64,000 bases of DNA, from NCBI RefSeq assembly GCF_018919485.1, contig NZ_JAHLMU010000001.1:1051373-1115372 (forward strand), in the 5' to 3' direction. The notes under the pieces were generated by a model, which did not search any database, had not been told where the DNA came from, and saw only the letters and a list, made by a program, of their open reading frames with translations. This document shows, piece by piece, positions 29,648-38,165 of the stretch; positions within the stretch are counted from its first letter, which is position 1; each line of letters opens with the position of its first letter. This stretch comes from Psychrobacter sp. TAE2020 (GTDB lineage: Bacteria; Pseudomonadota; Gammaproteobacteria; Pseudomonadales; Moraxellaceae). The position numbers and the translations under genes are program-made.

Positions 29648-30128
29648 AATCTATAATATTTTAGTTAATAGTCAGTTGCTAGTGTTAGATAGGATGTCAA
29701 ATAAAGGAGAACTGTTAATGCAGTTCTCTTTTTTATTATCAGTAGTTAGTACCAGAAAAAGAAAAAAACAATTATTATTTAACTAGATATAGTAATTGTT
29801 TTTTATAACATCTCCCCATTTACAGTAAGGGAATGCTAAAATAGTGACTCAAATGACTATTTATTAAGACATTTTTGTATATTAATTAGTAGATGATCAA
29901 CATATTTTTAATTCTTATTGGTTATATACAATCGATCATTTGGTCGTTGAAATTGTATCGATGTTTAGATGCTAAGTATCATTAATAGTAGCTATAAGTG
30001 GTAGCCATGATGCAAGTTTCAACTCCTTACTGACATTGATAAAAGCGTAGATTTATACATTTAATAGCTATAATTTATGTTCGTTACTCATGCCAGCAGA
30101 CTGATTCTTTTTTTAAAGAGGCAAGTTT
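29648..30128. other. Intergenic region ccoP-ccoG
   Basis: 481 bp. The first part holds the ccoNOQP terminator. The rest is AT-rich, has TTGAT half-sites (for example in ACATTGATAAAAGCG near 30040) but no full FNR box, and presumably contains a promoter for ccoG. No reading frame of interest. Confidence 0.45.
29707..29735 (+). terminator. Terminator of the ccoNOQP operon
   Basis: GAGAACTG-TTAATG-CAGTTCTC (8-bp stem, 6-base loop) followed by six T's. Confidence 0.8.
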
Positions 30129-31538
30129 ATGTCAGCACCACACTCTAATAAAATTTCTATACAGCAGATTGATCTTGATGCTACTAAGCATCGCATCCAT
30201 CCTCGCTTTGTCACAGGTCTCTATCAAAACATTCGTCTGGTTAGTATGTACTTCTTTCTAGCATTATTTTTGTTGTTACCTTGGCTGCGATATGATGGTA
30301 GACAGGCTATATGGTTTGACGTTCCCTCGCAGCATTACTATATCTTTGGCATGACCTTCTTAACTCAGGATTTCTATTTCATTGCAGCTTTTGCACTTAT
30401 TGCTGCCTTTACCTTGTTTATGGTAACGGTCTATGCTGGACGAGTATGGTGCGGTTATGCCTGTCCACAAACCATTTGGACTCACTTGTATCAGCATGTT
30501 GAAAAGTGGGTTATCGGCGATCGTAATAAGCGTATTAAGTTTGATAAATCTCCTATGGGCCCGACTAAAGCCTTTAAACGTGGTTTAGTCTATTTTATAT
30601 GGCTGGCTCTGTCGGTGATCACTGCGGCAACTTTTGTAAGTTACGTGGCTGGTACTGACCAAATTTATCAAAGTTGGCAGATGATAGAACATATCCCTAT
30701 TCCTGACTGGCCAACTTGGATATGGGTATCGATGTTTATCTTTACCTTTGCAACTTATGCTAACGCAGGTTACATGCGTGAGCAAATGTGCATTCAGATC
30801 TGCCCTTATGGCCGCTTCCAAAGTGTTATGTTCGATAAAGACACCTTAATCGTTTCTTATGATTATGAGCGTGGTGAGCCACGTGGTACTCGCAAAAAAG
30901 GTACTCACCCTGAGGACTTAGGTGACTGTATTGAGTGCCAAATGTGTGTGCAAGTCTGCCCTACTGGTATCGATATTCGTGATGGTTTACAAGTTGGTTG
31001 TATTCAATGTGCCGCTTGCATCGATGCTTGTAATGAGGTTATGGACAAAGTCGGTTATAAGCGTGGCTTGATTCGCTATACTACTGAGCGCCAGCTAGCA
31101 GAAAAAGAGAACACTCGAGTATTCAGTAAGCGTCTGTTCGCCTATTTAGCCCTACTTCTAGTGTTATGTGGCGGTTTAATCTATGCTTTGACAGATCGCG
31201 TGCCTTTAGAGATTGATATTCGCCGTGATCGTAATCAGCTATCGTCGTTAAATACTCAAGGGATGATTGAGAACAGTTACGTCGTCAAATTGACTAACAA
31301 AACTCAAGATGAGCACACTTATAAGATTACCTTAGCTCCCAAAGATGGGTTGAGCTTACAACTGCGCTTCAATGACGTTCCCCTCGATGCTGGTGAGAGC
31401 TTTGATATGGCAGTAAGTATCTACGGTGATCCGGCTATTATCGATGAAGGTCAAACACCCGTCACTCTCAATGTGATAAGTGAAGATGGTCAGTATAAAG
31501 TTAGTAAAGACAACGTCTTCACTACTCAAGGCCAGTAA
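30129..31538 (+). CDS. ccoG: Cytochrome c oxidase accessory protein CcoG (polyferredoxin)
   Basis: A 469-residue membrane protein involved in copper reduction for assembly of the cbb3 oxidase CuB site. It has about five membrane helices, an early conserved CGYACPQTIWT, then 4Fe-4S motifs CIECQMCVQVCPTGIDIRDG and CIQCAACIDACNEVM. A C-terminal periplasmic Ig-like domain follows the last helix (LALLLVLCGGLIYAL). It is separated from ccoP by 481 bp and is followed at 188 bp by the FixH-like gene. CcoI (Cu ATPase) and CcoS are not in the window. Confidence 0.95.
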   Translation: MSAPHSNKISIQQIDLDATKHRIHPRFVTGLYQNIRLVSMYFFLALFLLLPWLRYDGRQAIWFDVPSQHYYIFGMTFLTQDFYFIAAFALIAAFTLFMVTVYAGRVWCGYACPQTIWTHLYQHVEKWVIGDRNKRIKFDKSPMGPTKAFKRGLVYFIWLALSVITAATFVSYVAGTDQIYQSWQMIEHIPIPDWPTWIWVSMFIFTFATYANAGYMREQMCIQICPYGRFQSVMFDKDTLIVSYDYERGEPRGTRKKGTHPEDLGDCIECQMCVQVCPTGIDIRDGLQVGCIQCAACIDACNEVMDKVGYKRGLIRYTTERQLAEKENTRVFSKRLFAYLALLLVLCGGLIYALTDRVPLEIDIRRDRNQLSSLNTQGMIENSYVVKLTNKTQDEHTYKITLAPKDGLSLQLRFNDVPLDAGESFDMAVSIYGDPAIIDEGQTPVTLNVISEDGQYKVSKDNVFTTQGQ

Positions 31539-31726
31539 GTTATTAACAGATGGCTTTTTTTAGCCCTACAACTCACCTATAATTTCCTGCTAAATACTCA
31601 TTTATAAAGTGCTTAGCAGATGCGGTGCCTACTAAATCAGGCTATACTAATGCGGTTATTAATTAGCATTAAGTGGGCTGCATTTAGCAGTTGCGTTTAT
31701 AAACTGATGCGTTAAATAGGTATTAT

Positions 31727-32320
31727 ATGTCTACTCCTACTCAATCACCGAATTTTAAGCACCAAGATAGCCAGCCATGGTACAAAAACTACATGGTAAT
31801 TATCTTTGTGATTGGTCTGCCAGCATTCGTGGTAGTGGCTTGTCTTTGGTTCGTTTATTACTCTTACCAAATCCGTGATAGCGTGGTACGTGATGACTGG
31901 TACATGGATGGTAAAACCTTATATCATGATGTATCCCGCGATAAGCTTACTTATGATTTAGACCTACATGGTCAAATGCAGTTTGCAGATAATGGTGATA
32001 TTACTTTTTATCTCAATTATCCTGAGAAAAGCCTACAGTCAGGTAAGCTGCTCAATGGTACCCCACTCGTCTACCCTGATGAGTTAGCACTATCTATCTC
32101 TCATGCTACTGATATCAAAAAAGATCGTGATGTAGTCTTGCAGCATGAGAGCGGTAATAAATATAGCGCACCAGCCGTCAGTATTGATCCTGTAAAAGCT
32201 AAATATTATCTGCAAGTAAGTAATGATGGTACAGAAGATTGGCGCATGCGTGATGTAGCAAAGCTGCCGCGCGCAAAGGTTAGTTTCGACCCCTTACCGG
32301 TATTTGAAAAGCCCAGCTAG
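31727..32320 (+). CDS. fixH: FixH-family protein (cbb3 assembly)
   Basis: A 197-residue protein with one N-terminal membrane helix (VIIFVIGLPAFVVVACLWFV) followed by a periplasmic beta-rich domain. PWYKNYMVIIF just before the helix and DWYMDGKTL after it resemble FixH/CcoH, which binds and stabilises CcoP during cbb3 assembly. Position after ccoG supports this. No other partner follows; queC is the next gene behind a terminator. Confidence 0.85.
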   Translation: MSTPTQSPNFKHQDSQPWYKNYMVIIFVIGLPAFVVVACLWFVYYSYQIRDSVVRDDWYMDGKTLYHDVSRDKLTYDLDLHGQMQFADNGDITFYLNYPEKSLQSGKLLNGTPLVYPDELALSISHATDIKKDRDVVLQHESGNKYSAPAVSIDPVKAKYYLQVSNDGTEDWRMRDVAKLPRAKVSFDPLPVFEKPS

Positions 32321-32632
32321 CCACTACTGACTAACAATAGCTCCTTTATAAAAACGGAGACAGCTGTTGCAGTTACCACGAAAAACCAGCGACTTACTCA
32401 ATAGTAAGCCGCTGGTTTTTTGCTTTAAACGCTATGTTATTAAAATGGCTATCAGTATAAATAGTGATGCCCATGACACTACTATCGAAAGTCATTCAAT
32501 ATTTAAATTAAAAAATCTTATTAATAGGTTAAAAAATAGTTATATTGCCTTAGTAATCCTCCAGGCTACGGTGTTGTAATGATAGTAATTTTGCTAAAAT
32601 AGCTTTTTTGCCTATTAGCGATAAATACTATT
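32321..32632. other. Intergenic region fixH-queC
   Basis: 312 bp with the terminator at 32381, then an AT-rich leader of queC. I looked for a preQ1 riboswitch here and see none. Confidence 0.5.
32381..32421 (+). terminator. Terminator after the fixH-like gene
   Basis: A long hairpin, AAAAACCAGCG-A-CTTACT with AGTAAG-C-CGCTGGTTTTT, loop CAAT, one A/C mismatch, followed by further T's. Confidence 0.85.
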
Positions 32633-33475
32633 ATGACTAACACTATGCTGCTCTGTGATTCTGACTCTAACTCTAATACTCAAAATGCTGTAGTGCTGCT
32701 GTCAGGTGGCTTGGACTCAGTAACTTGTCTTTATTGGGCAAAAGAGCGCTATGCTTCTATTACTGCCATAAGCTTTGATTATGGTCAACGCCATAATAGC
32801 GAGCTAGTAGCCGCTAAAGCTATTGCCCAAAACGCTGGTGTCGCTCACCGTATTATAGACCTCGATATCGGTCAGCTAGGGGGTTCGTCACTGACTGATC
32901 ACAGCATGAGCATACCTGATGGTGATACTGACAAGTTCGCTACTGCTGATAAATTCACTACTAAAAGCACCAATGTGGCTGCTGATGCAAGCATCGATTC
33001 AATAAAACCTTCTATCAACACGGCGATTAGCGGTGCTATCGATAATCAAGTTGATAATGACGCTATTCCCAATACTTACGTACCAGCACGCAACACTATC
33101 TTTCTATCTTACGCGCTAGCGGTAGCGGAAGTTACTGATGCCAATCATATTGTCATCGGTGTCAGCTCAGTGGATTATTCAGGCTATCCTGATTGTCGCC
33201 CTGAATATATAGCCGCCTTTGAGAACTTAGCCAATCTTGCCACTAAAGCTGGTGTTACTGGTCATCAGTTAAGGATTCAAACCCCTTTGCAACAGTTATC
33301 AAAAGCACAGACTATTGAACTTGGTCTCACTTTAGGAGTAGATTATGCTAAGACTATCTCTTGCTACCAAGCAGACGCTCAAGGTTTAGCTTGCGGGGTA
33401 TGTGATAGCTGTGTACTGCGTCGCCAAGGATTTGCACAAGCCAAAGTCGCTGATCCAACGCGCTATCAAGGTTAA
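32633..33475 (+). CDS. queC: 7-cyano-7-deazaguanine synthase QueC
   Basis: An ATP-dependent enzyme that makes preQ0 from 7-carboxy-7-deazaguanine for queuosine tRNA modification. The PP-loop is [37 protein letters not shown] and the C-terminal zinc site CYQADAQG...[11 protein letters not shown] are diagnostic. At 280 residues it is about 45-50 longer than usual: a Thr/Asp/Ser-rich insertion at about residues 90-140 sits just before the conserved [10 protein letters not shown]. The start is taken at the first ATG; a second (32645) is possible. There is no adjacent queD or queE. Confidence 0.94.
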   Translation: MTNTMLLCDSDSNSNTQNAVVLLSGGLDSVTCLYWAKERYASITAISFDYGQRHNSELVAAKAIAQNAGVAHRIIDLDIGQLGGSSLTDHSMSIPDGDTDKFATADKFTTKSTNVAADASIDSIKPSINTAISGAIDNQVDNDAIPNTYVPARNTIFLSYALAVAEVTDANHIVIGVSSVDYSGYPDCRPEYIAAFENLANLATKAGVTGHQLRIQTPLQQLSKAQTIELGLTLGVDYAKTISCYQADAQGLACGVCDSCVLRRQGFAQAKVADPTRYQG

Positions 33476-33816
33476 TAATAGCTAGTTTATGCGCCCTCAG
33501 AGTATTAATACCCCATAAATAGCTTTAGTAAACAAAAGCGTAACATTTAATTGCATCATCACAGCAGGAGCGTAGTGTTTTTTAGTCAGCATAATTGTTA
33601 TTGTAGCGGCTAAGCTTATAGCTATGAGCTTATAAATACTACAAGCTAGTTTGTGAATAGACGTGTTGAACGATAGGCTACAGCAGGATCTAGTTGTGAA
33701 TATACAACATGCCTTATAATAGTTAGCTACAAATAGTAGGCTATAACAACTAATGCTACTGTCTACTTATCTACTTTTTTAACCCCATTGTTTATATTGT
33801 CCGAGAGAGAAACCTT
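33476..33816. other. Intergenic region with a repeat copy
   Basis: 341 bp after queC containing the complete palindromic repeat at 33655-33714. No terminator with a convincing T-run was found after queC. Confidence 0.5.
33655..33714. repeat. Palindromic intergenic repeat, complete copy C
   Basis: The left end GAATAGACGTGTTGAAC and the right end CTAGTTGTGAATATACAACA followed by TGCC are inverted relative to each other. A second CTAGTTTGTGAATA lies just left (33646). It is the same family as the elements at 5631 and 8365, though 25 kb away. Confidence 0.55.
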
Positions 33817-34146
33817 ATGAAGTTATTGCAAATTTTACCTTTAGTAGTTATCGGTCTGATCGCTATGCCGCAAGCTAATGCCGCCGATATCAAGCAAGAC
33901 AATATCAATAGCTGTGTCAGTGGCGCCGTCAAATATAAAGTAGCAGATAAAAATACTGCAACTAAACTGTGCACTTGTACTATCAATGTGCGTAGTCAAA
34001 TGACTATTGGCCAGATGTGGGAAATTGAGAGCTACGCGCAAAACAAAAAAGACCCTTCAAGCTTGTCTTATGTGAAAAAGATGCAAAAAGAGTTGCAGCA
34101 ATGTACTGAAGGCCTGAATTTAAAACAACCACAGAAGCCTGCTTAA
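33817..34146 (+). CDS. Small secreted protein of unknown function
   Basis: A 109-residue protein with a clear type I signal peptide (LLQILPLVVIGLIAMPQANA, cleavage after ANA). The mature domain of about 88 residues has four cysteines (SCVSG, LCTCT, QQCTE) that could form two disulfides in the periplasm. Family not recognised. GAGAGAAACCTT precedes the ATG. The complete gene, its own terminator and the signal peptide support reality. Confidence 0.75.
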   Translation: MKLLQILPLVVIGLIAMPQANAADIKQDNINSCVSGAVKYKVADKNTATKLCTCTINVRSQMTIGQMWEIESYAQNKKDPSSLSYVKKMQKELQQCTEGLNLKQPQKPA

Positions 34147-34219
34147 TATAACTTAGCAAAGCTTTTAACGGCCAGATAGTTAAAGCTTTAACTAAGTTAT
34201 GGTTTATCGTTGTAGAGAT

Positions 34220-34247
34220 AAGACTGACCTTAGTCAGTCTTTTTTTG
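34220..34247 (+). terminator. Terminator after the small secreted protein
   Basis: AAGACTGA-CCTTAG-TCAGTCTT hairpin followed by a run of seven T's. Confidence 0.8.
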
Positions 34248-34355
34248 TTGCTAGCAGTTGCCAATAATCTAGCAAAGTGTAAAACTGCTAAATTAGCTTG
34301 TCGTTCTAACAGCCTTTCAGCTAACTCTGTCAATTAATATAAAAAGGAATTTATC

Positions 34356-34850
34356 ATGGCCAAAGCCACTACTGAAGTTATCGCCTTACCTACCTTTCCA
34401 GTAACGCTAGTTCGCCAGTTAGATGGGCATTTCATTCATGATGATATTAGCTTAGTGGACCTTCTTACTAATAAAAGCAAAGGGCTTATTCTTTACTTTT
34501 ACCCAAAAGATGATACCCCTGGCTGCACTATCCAAGCGAATGACTTTACTGAACACCTCAATGCTTTTGATGATCTTGAATACGACATCATTGGTGTGTC
34601 TCGTGATAGTGTAGAATCACATCAAAAATTTATCGAAAAATACGACTTACAAATTGCGCTTATCAGTGATAGTGACGAGAAGCTATGCCAATACTTCGAT
34701 GTCATTCAAGAAAAAAATATGTATGGCAAAACCACTATCGGCCTAGTGCGCTCAGCCTTTGTATTTAATAAGCAAGGAGTACTCACTCATGCCCAGCGCA
34801 ACTTACGAGCTAAAGATTATGCTGAGCGTTTGCTGGAAACCTTAACCTAA
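34356..34850 (+). CDS. bcp: Bcp/PrxQ-type thioredoxin-dependent peroxiredoxin
   Basis: A 164-residue cytosolic peroxidase for hydrogen peroxide and organic hydroperoxides. The peroxidatic cysteine lies in YFYPKDDTPGCTIQANDF. The resolving cysteine found five residues later in E. coli Bcp is replaced (CTIQAN), so it must work as a one-Cys enzyme or use the cysteine in EKLCQYFDV. IGVSRDSVESHQKF and SAFVFNKQG fit the family. AAAGGAA lies before the ATG. It is a single gene. Confidence 0.93.
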   Translation: MAKATTEVIALPTFPVTLVRQLDGHFIHDDISLVDLLTNKSKGLILYFYPKDDTPGCTIQANDFTEHLNAFDDLEYDIIGVSRDSVESHQKFIEKYDLQIALISDSDEKLCQYFDVIQEKNMYGKTTIGLVRSAFVFNKQGVLTHAQRNLRAKDYAERLLETLT

Positions 34851-35094
34851 TAAATAGCTGCGCATTATCTAGTGCTCTAGTTGATATAGTGTCCTGGTTA
34901 TCAAGCTTAGGTTGTAGTAGGGTCAGTTAAAAACATTTTTGCAACAGCCTACTACATTTATAGTGCTGTGTGCTTATGTAGCTTTACTTAATCTAGTTGC
35001 TGATTATTAGATAATAGCTAAATTATTTATAATCGATCAAAGCTTATCGTTAAGCTATATAACCTAAAATTATTACTTTTAAGTTGAGAATAAT

Positions 35095-36603
35095 ATGAGC
35101 AAATCATCTGATAACCAAGTTGCTAATAAGGCTGCTGACCAGTCATCGACTACTAAAATTACTCGCCATGTCGATGTTGCAGTGATTGGTGCTGGTACTG
35201 CTGGACAAAATGCTTTTAGCCAAGCCAGCAAAATAACTAAAAATATCGTTATTATTAATGATGGGTTTTGGACAACCACTTGTGCCACTATTGGTTGTAT
35301 GCCCAGCAAACTATTAATCGCTGCTGCTAATCGTGCTCACGAAGCTGAGTACTCTGATCAATTTGGTATTCATACTGAAGTACGTATCGATGGAAAGCAA
35401 GTCATGGCACGAGTTCAAGCTGAGCGCGATCACTTCGCTAATAGCGTTAAAAAACAAGTTGAAGGCTGGCCTGCGGACAAAAAGATATCTGGGCGGGCTT
35501 ATATCAATAAGCAAGGTTTGATTGAAGTTAACGACGAAATAATCAAAGCTGATAAAATTATCGTTGCTACTGGCAGCTCTCCTTTTGTCCCTGATGATTG
35601 GCGTAATAACTTAGGTGCTACGCTCCTGACTTCTGACACTATATTTGAGCTCTCAGATCTACCAGTATCAATGGCGGTCATTGGCGCGGGCGCGATAGGT
35701 TTAGAGCTTGCACAAGCTATGACTCGTTTAGGGGTAGCAGTGACTCTATTCAATAATGTCAATAGAGTGGCTAGCCTTAAAGATGAAGCTATCAATCAAA
35801 AAGCTATTGAATGCTTAAGTAGTGATCTGACCATGAAACTGGCTACTGAAGTTACTGGGGTCGGGACTTTGACTACTGAGGATAAAAAACTCCAAGCCTT
35901 TATTAACTATAAAGATAAAGAGGATAATAAGAGCCGCTGGGAAGGCCAGTACGTCTTAGTAGCCACTGGACGACGTAATAACATTGAGCAGTTGGGCGTT
36001 GAAAATCTAGGGGTAGTCCTTGATGATAGTAACAAGCCACAAAACTTAGATATCGCTACTGGTCAGATTGGCGATCTTGACGTGTATATCATTGGCGATG
36101 CTAATGCTCATATTCCACTATTGCACGTCGCTAGCGATGAAGGTTTTAGCTCTGGTAATGCTGTCTGTAAAGACAATGATGATGCCTACGTTAGAGCTCC
36201 TGCTGTGCCCTTTTCTATCGTCTTCTGTGAACCACAAATTACTAATGTAGGGATGTCACTACCTGAAATTAAAAATTCAGGGCTTGAGTATGTTATCGGT
36301 GAAGTGAGTTTTGATAACCAAGGACGCAGCCGTGTTATGGGCGTTAATTGTGGTCTGCTGCACGTTTATGGTTGCAAAAAAACCCATACCATCTTAGGGG
36401 CTAGCATGGTAGGTCCTGATGCGGAGTACATTGGTCACATAATAGCCAATGCTATTACCAATGATTTGAGTGTTAAAGACTTACTCAATATGCCCTTTTA
36501 TCACCCTACTATTTTAGAAGGGTTACGTACTGCTCTACGAGATGTACAAGATAAGATGTCGATTTCGCGCCAACCCAATGATGCACAGCAAGATGGCTTT
36601 TAG
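35095..36603 (+). CDS. Dihydrolipoamide dehydrogenase-like flavoprotein
   Basis: A 502-residue class I pyridine-nucleotide disulfide oxidoreductase. Parts in order: FAD site AVIGAGTAGQNAF, redox disulfide CATIGCMPSK (CxxxxC), NAD site AVIGAGAIGLELAQAM, and a C-terminal dimerisation domain with MPFYHPTILEGLRTAL containing the active-site His-Glu. The redox motif departs from the usual GGTCxNxGC. It is not beside genes for 2-oxoacid dehydrogenase subunits, so it may serve another disulfide substrate. It may be read with the MscS gene 48 bp downstream. Confidence 0.88.
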   Translation: MSKSSDNQVANKAADQSSTTKITRHVDVAVIGAGTAGQNAFSQASKITKNIVIINDGFWTTTCATIGCMPSKLLIAAANRAHEAEYSDQFGIHTEVRIDGKQVMARVQAERDHFANSVKKQVEGWPADKKISGRAYINKQGLIEVNDEIIKADKIIVATGSSPFVPDDWRNNLGATLLTSDTIFELSDLPVSMAVIGAGAIGLELAQAMTRLGVAVTLFNNVNRVASLKDEAINQKAIECLSSDLTMKLATEVTGVGTLTTEDKKLQAFINYKDKEDNKSRWEGQYVLVATGRRNNIEQLGVENLGVVLDDSNKPQNLDIATGQIGDLDVYIIGDANAHIPLLHVASDEGFSSGNAVCKDNDDAYVRAPAVPFSIVFCEPQITNVGMSLPEIKNSGLEYVIGEVSFDNQGRSRVMGVNCGLLHVYGCKKTHTILGASMVGPDAEYIGHIIANAITNDLSVKDLLNMPFYHPTILEGLRTALRDVQDKMSISRQPNDAQQDGF

Positions 36604-36651
36604 ATTGTGGCTCAGCTACACTGCTAATCAAAGCTGATTCCTACCACCCTT

Positions 36652-37857
36652 ATGGATGAAACAATGGCAATAGCTACAATTACTGAGTTTTTTCAAGAGA
36701 TCATTCGTGATTTGCATACTAGTCTCTATTTAGCGATTGGTGGCTCAGTAGAAGAAGACACTTTAGATTGGTCATCGCATGCAGTAGAGCTAGTCAGTAC
36801 AGGTATAAAAATCTTAATTCTGCTCGCAGTATTAGGGTTTTTTTATTGGCTAACTATTTATTTTATTAAGCATAATAAGACGCGTTTGCGCTTGAATGAT
36901 CGACGCGCCAAAATTGCTCGCTCCATCCTGCGCTATATTTGGATAGTAGCTAGCTTGATTGCGATTATGAGCCAAATTAATTTTGAGCCTACTACTGTTA
37001 AAGCGACGGCTAAAGCTTGCACTTGGGCCGGTATTTATTACATATTATGGACCTCGTCAGGGCAGATCATTCATAAAGTTCTGCAGCATTATGGTCTAAA
37101 CGCTTCTATTGAACAGCTACTCAAAAACATTCTATCCGTACTGCTATTAGTACTAGGTCTAGCCAGCGTAATGGCTCAGTTTGGCTTCGATATTGTCTCG
37201 CTAGTGGCCGGTTTAGGTATCGTTGGTTTGGCGGTTGGCTTTGCAGCTCAATCTACATTGGCTAACTTTATCGCTGGTATTACTATTTTGCTCGAGCAAT
37301 CCTTCCAAGTAGGGGATTGGATTAATATCAATGATAAAGAAGGTCGGGTGGTCCTTATTTCTTTGCGTACTACTCATATCCTAACTCGTGATAACATCAC
37401 TATTATCATCCCCAACTCCAATGTTGCTTCTTCTGAGGTCACTAATATCACCTCCAAGAACTTTATCCGTTTCGATATTCGAGTACGTATCGCTTTTGAA
37501 GATGATGTCGATACGGCGCGTGCAGAAATCATGCGAATATTAGAAGATACTGAGGTAGTATTGAGCCGTCCTGAAACCTCAGCTACAGTAGCTGAAATCG
37601 GTGAGTATGGGGTGTTCTTTATTGTCAGATTCTGGGTCAAACCTGCATCAGTTGCCCGTATGCCCAAGATCAAGGAAAACCTGCAAGAGGCTATAAAACG
37701 TGCCTTTGACAACGCTAATATTTCTACTCCTTATCCGCATATGCGTCTGCTTATGCCTAAAGACGTTGACTACCCTATCCCGACTAAACCTTTTGCCACT
37801 ACTACTCAAATTGTAGAAGACAAAACCTTATTGGCTAAAAATAATGGTGAAGGATAA
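36652..37857 (+). CDS. MscS-family mechanosensitive channel
   Basis: A 401-residue inner-membrane channel. Hydrophobic helices at about residues 50-70, 90-105 and 120-150 precede the pore helix VAGLGIVGLAVGFAAQSTLA (the Gly/Ala-rich MscS TM3), followed by the beta domain with EQSFQVGDWINI and a C-terminal alpha/beta domain (YPHMRLLMPKDVD). It opens under membrane tension at hypo-osmotic shock. Start at the first ATG (36652); a second ATG at 36664 is preceded by GGATGAAAC and may be used. The long N-terminus suggests a YbdG/YbiO-like type of intermediate size. Confidence 0.9.
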   Translation: MDETMAIATITEFFQEIIRDLHTSLYLAIGGSVEEDTLDWSSHAVELVSTGIKILILLAVLGFFYWLTIYFIKHNKTRLRLNDRRAKIARSILRYIWIVASLIAIMSQINFEPTTVKATAKACTWAGIYYILWTSSGQIIHKVLQHYGLNASIEQLLKNILSVLLLVLGLASVMAQFGFDIVSLVAGLGIVGLAVGFAAQSTLANFIAGITILLEQSFQVGDWININDKEGRVVLISLRTTHILTRDNITIIIPNSNVASSEVTNITSKNFIRFDIRVRIAFEDDVDTARAEIMRILEDTEVVLSRPETSATVAEIGEYGVFFIVRFWVKPASVARMPKIKENLQEAIKRAFDNANISTPYPHMRLLMPKDVDYPIPTKPFATTTQIVEDKTLLAKNNGEG

Positions 37858-38165
37858 TGGCTGACTCTCTCACTTTAGGCCACGCATAACTTATCCCTTT
37901 ACCTCTGTTGGATGCTAATCGGCTATGATTAACCTTGTTAACGACATTAGCGTCTCATTAATAGTTCGGTGATAAAGAAAATAGAGTGAGCTGCTTTAGA
38001 CTTATTAAAGTGTTGGCTTTATTAACCATTATTACGGTTATCTAATGCACAGACATCGCTTAAACCTCTGTGCTTTAACCTTTATCGACCGAAATTATGG
38101 TAAAATCGCCAGTTAAACGCTAACGCTTTATTTTCTGATTTGCTTATCTAGACACAGGTATCCGT
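37858..38165. other. Intergenic region mscS-like / rlmKL
   Basis: 308 bp. A small hairpin (GCACAGA/TCTGTGC, 38047-38073) may end the mscS transcript. An extended -10 (TGGTAAAAT, 38098-38106) is the best promoter for rlmKL. Nothing else seen. Confidence 0.4.

Noticed and set aside
32540..32632. preQ1 riboswitch upstream of queC
   Set aside because: No GG/CC-closed hairpin with an A-rich tail adjoining the ribosome site could be found.
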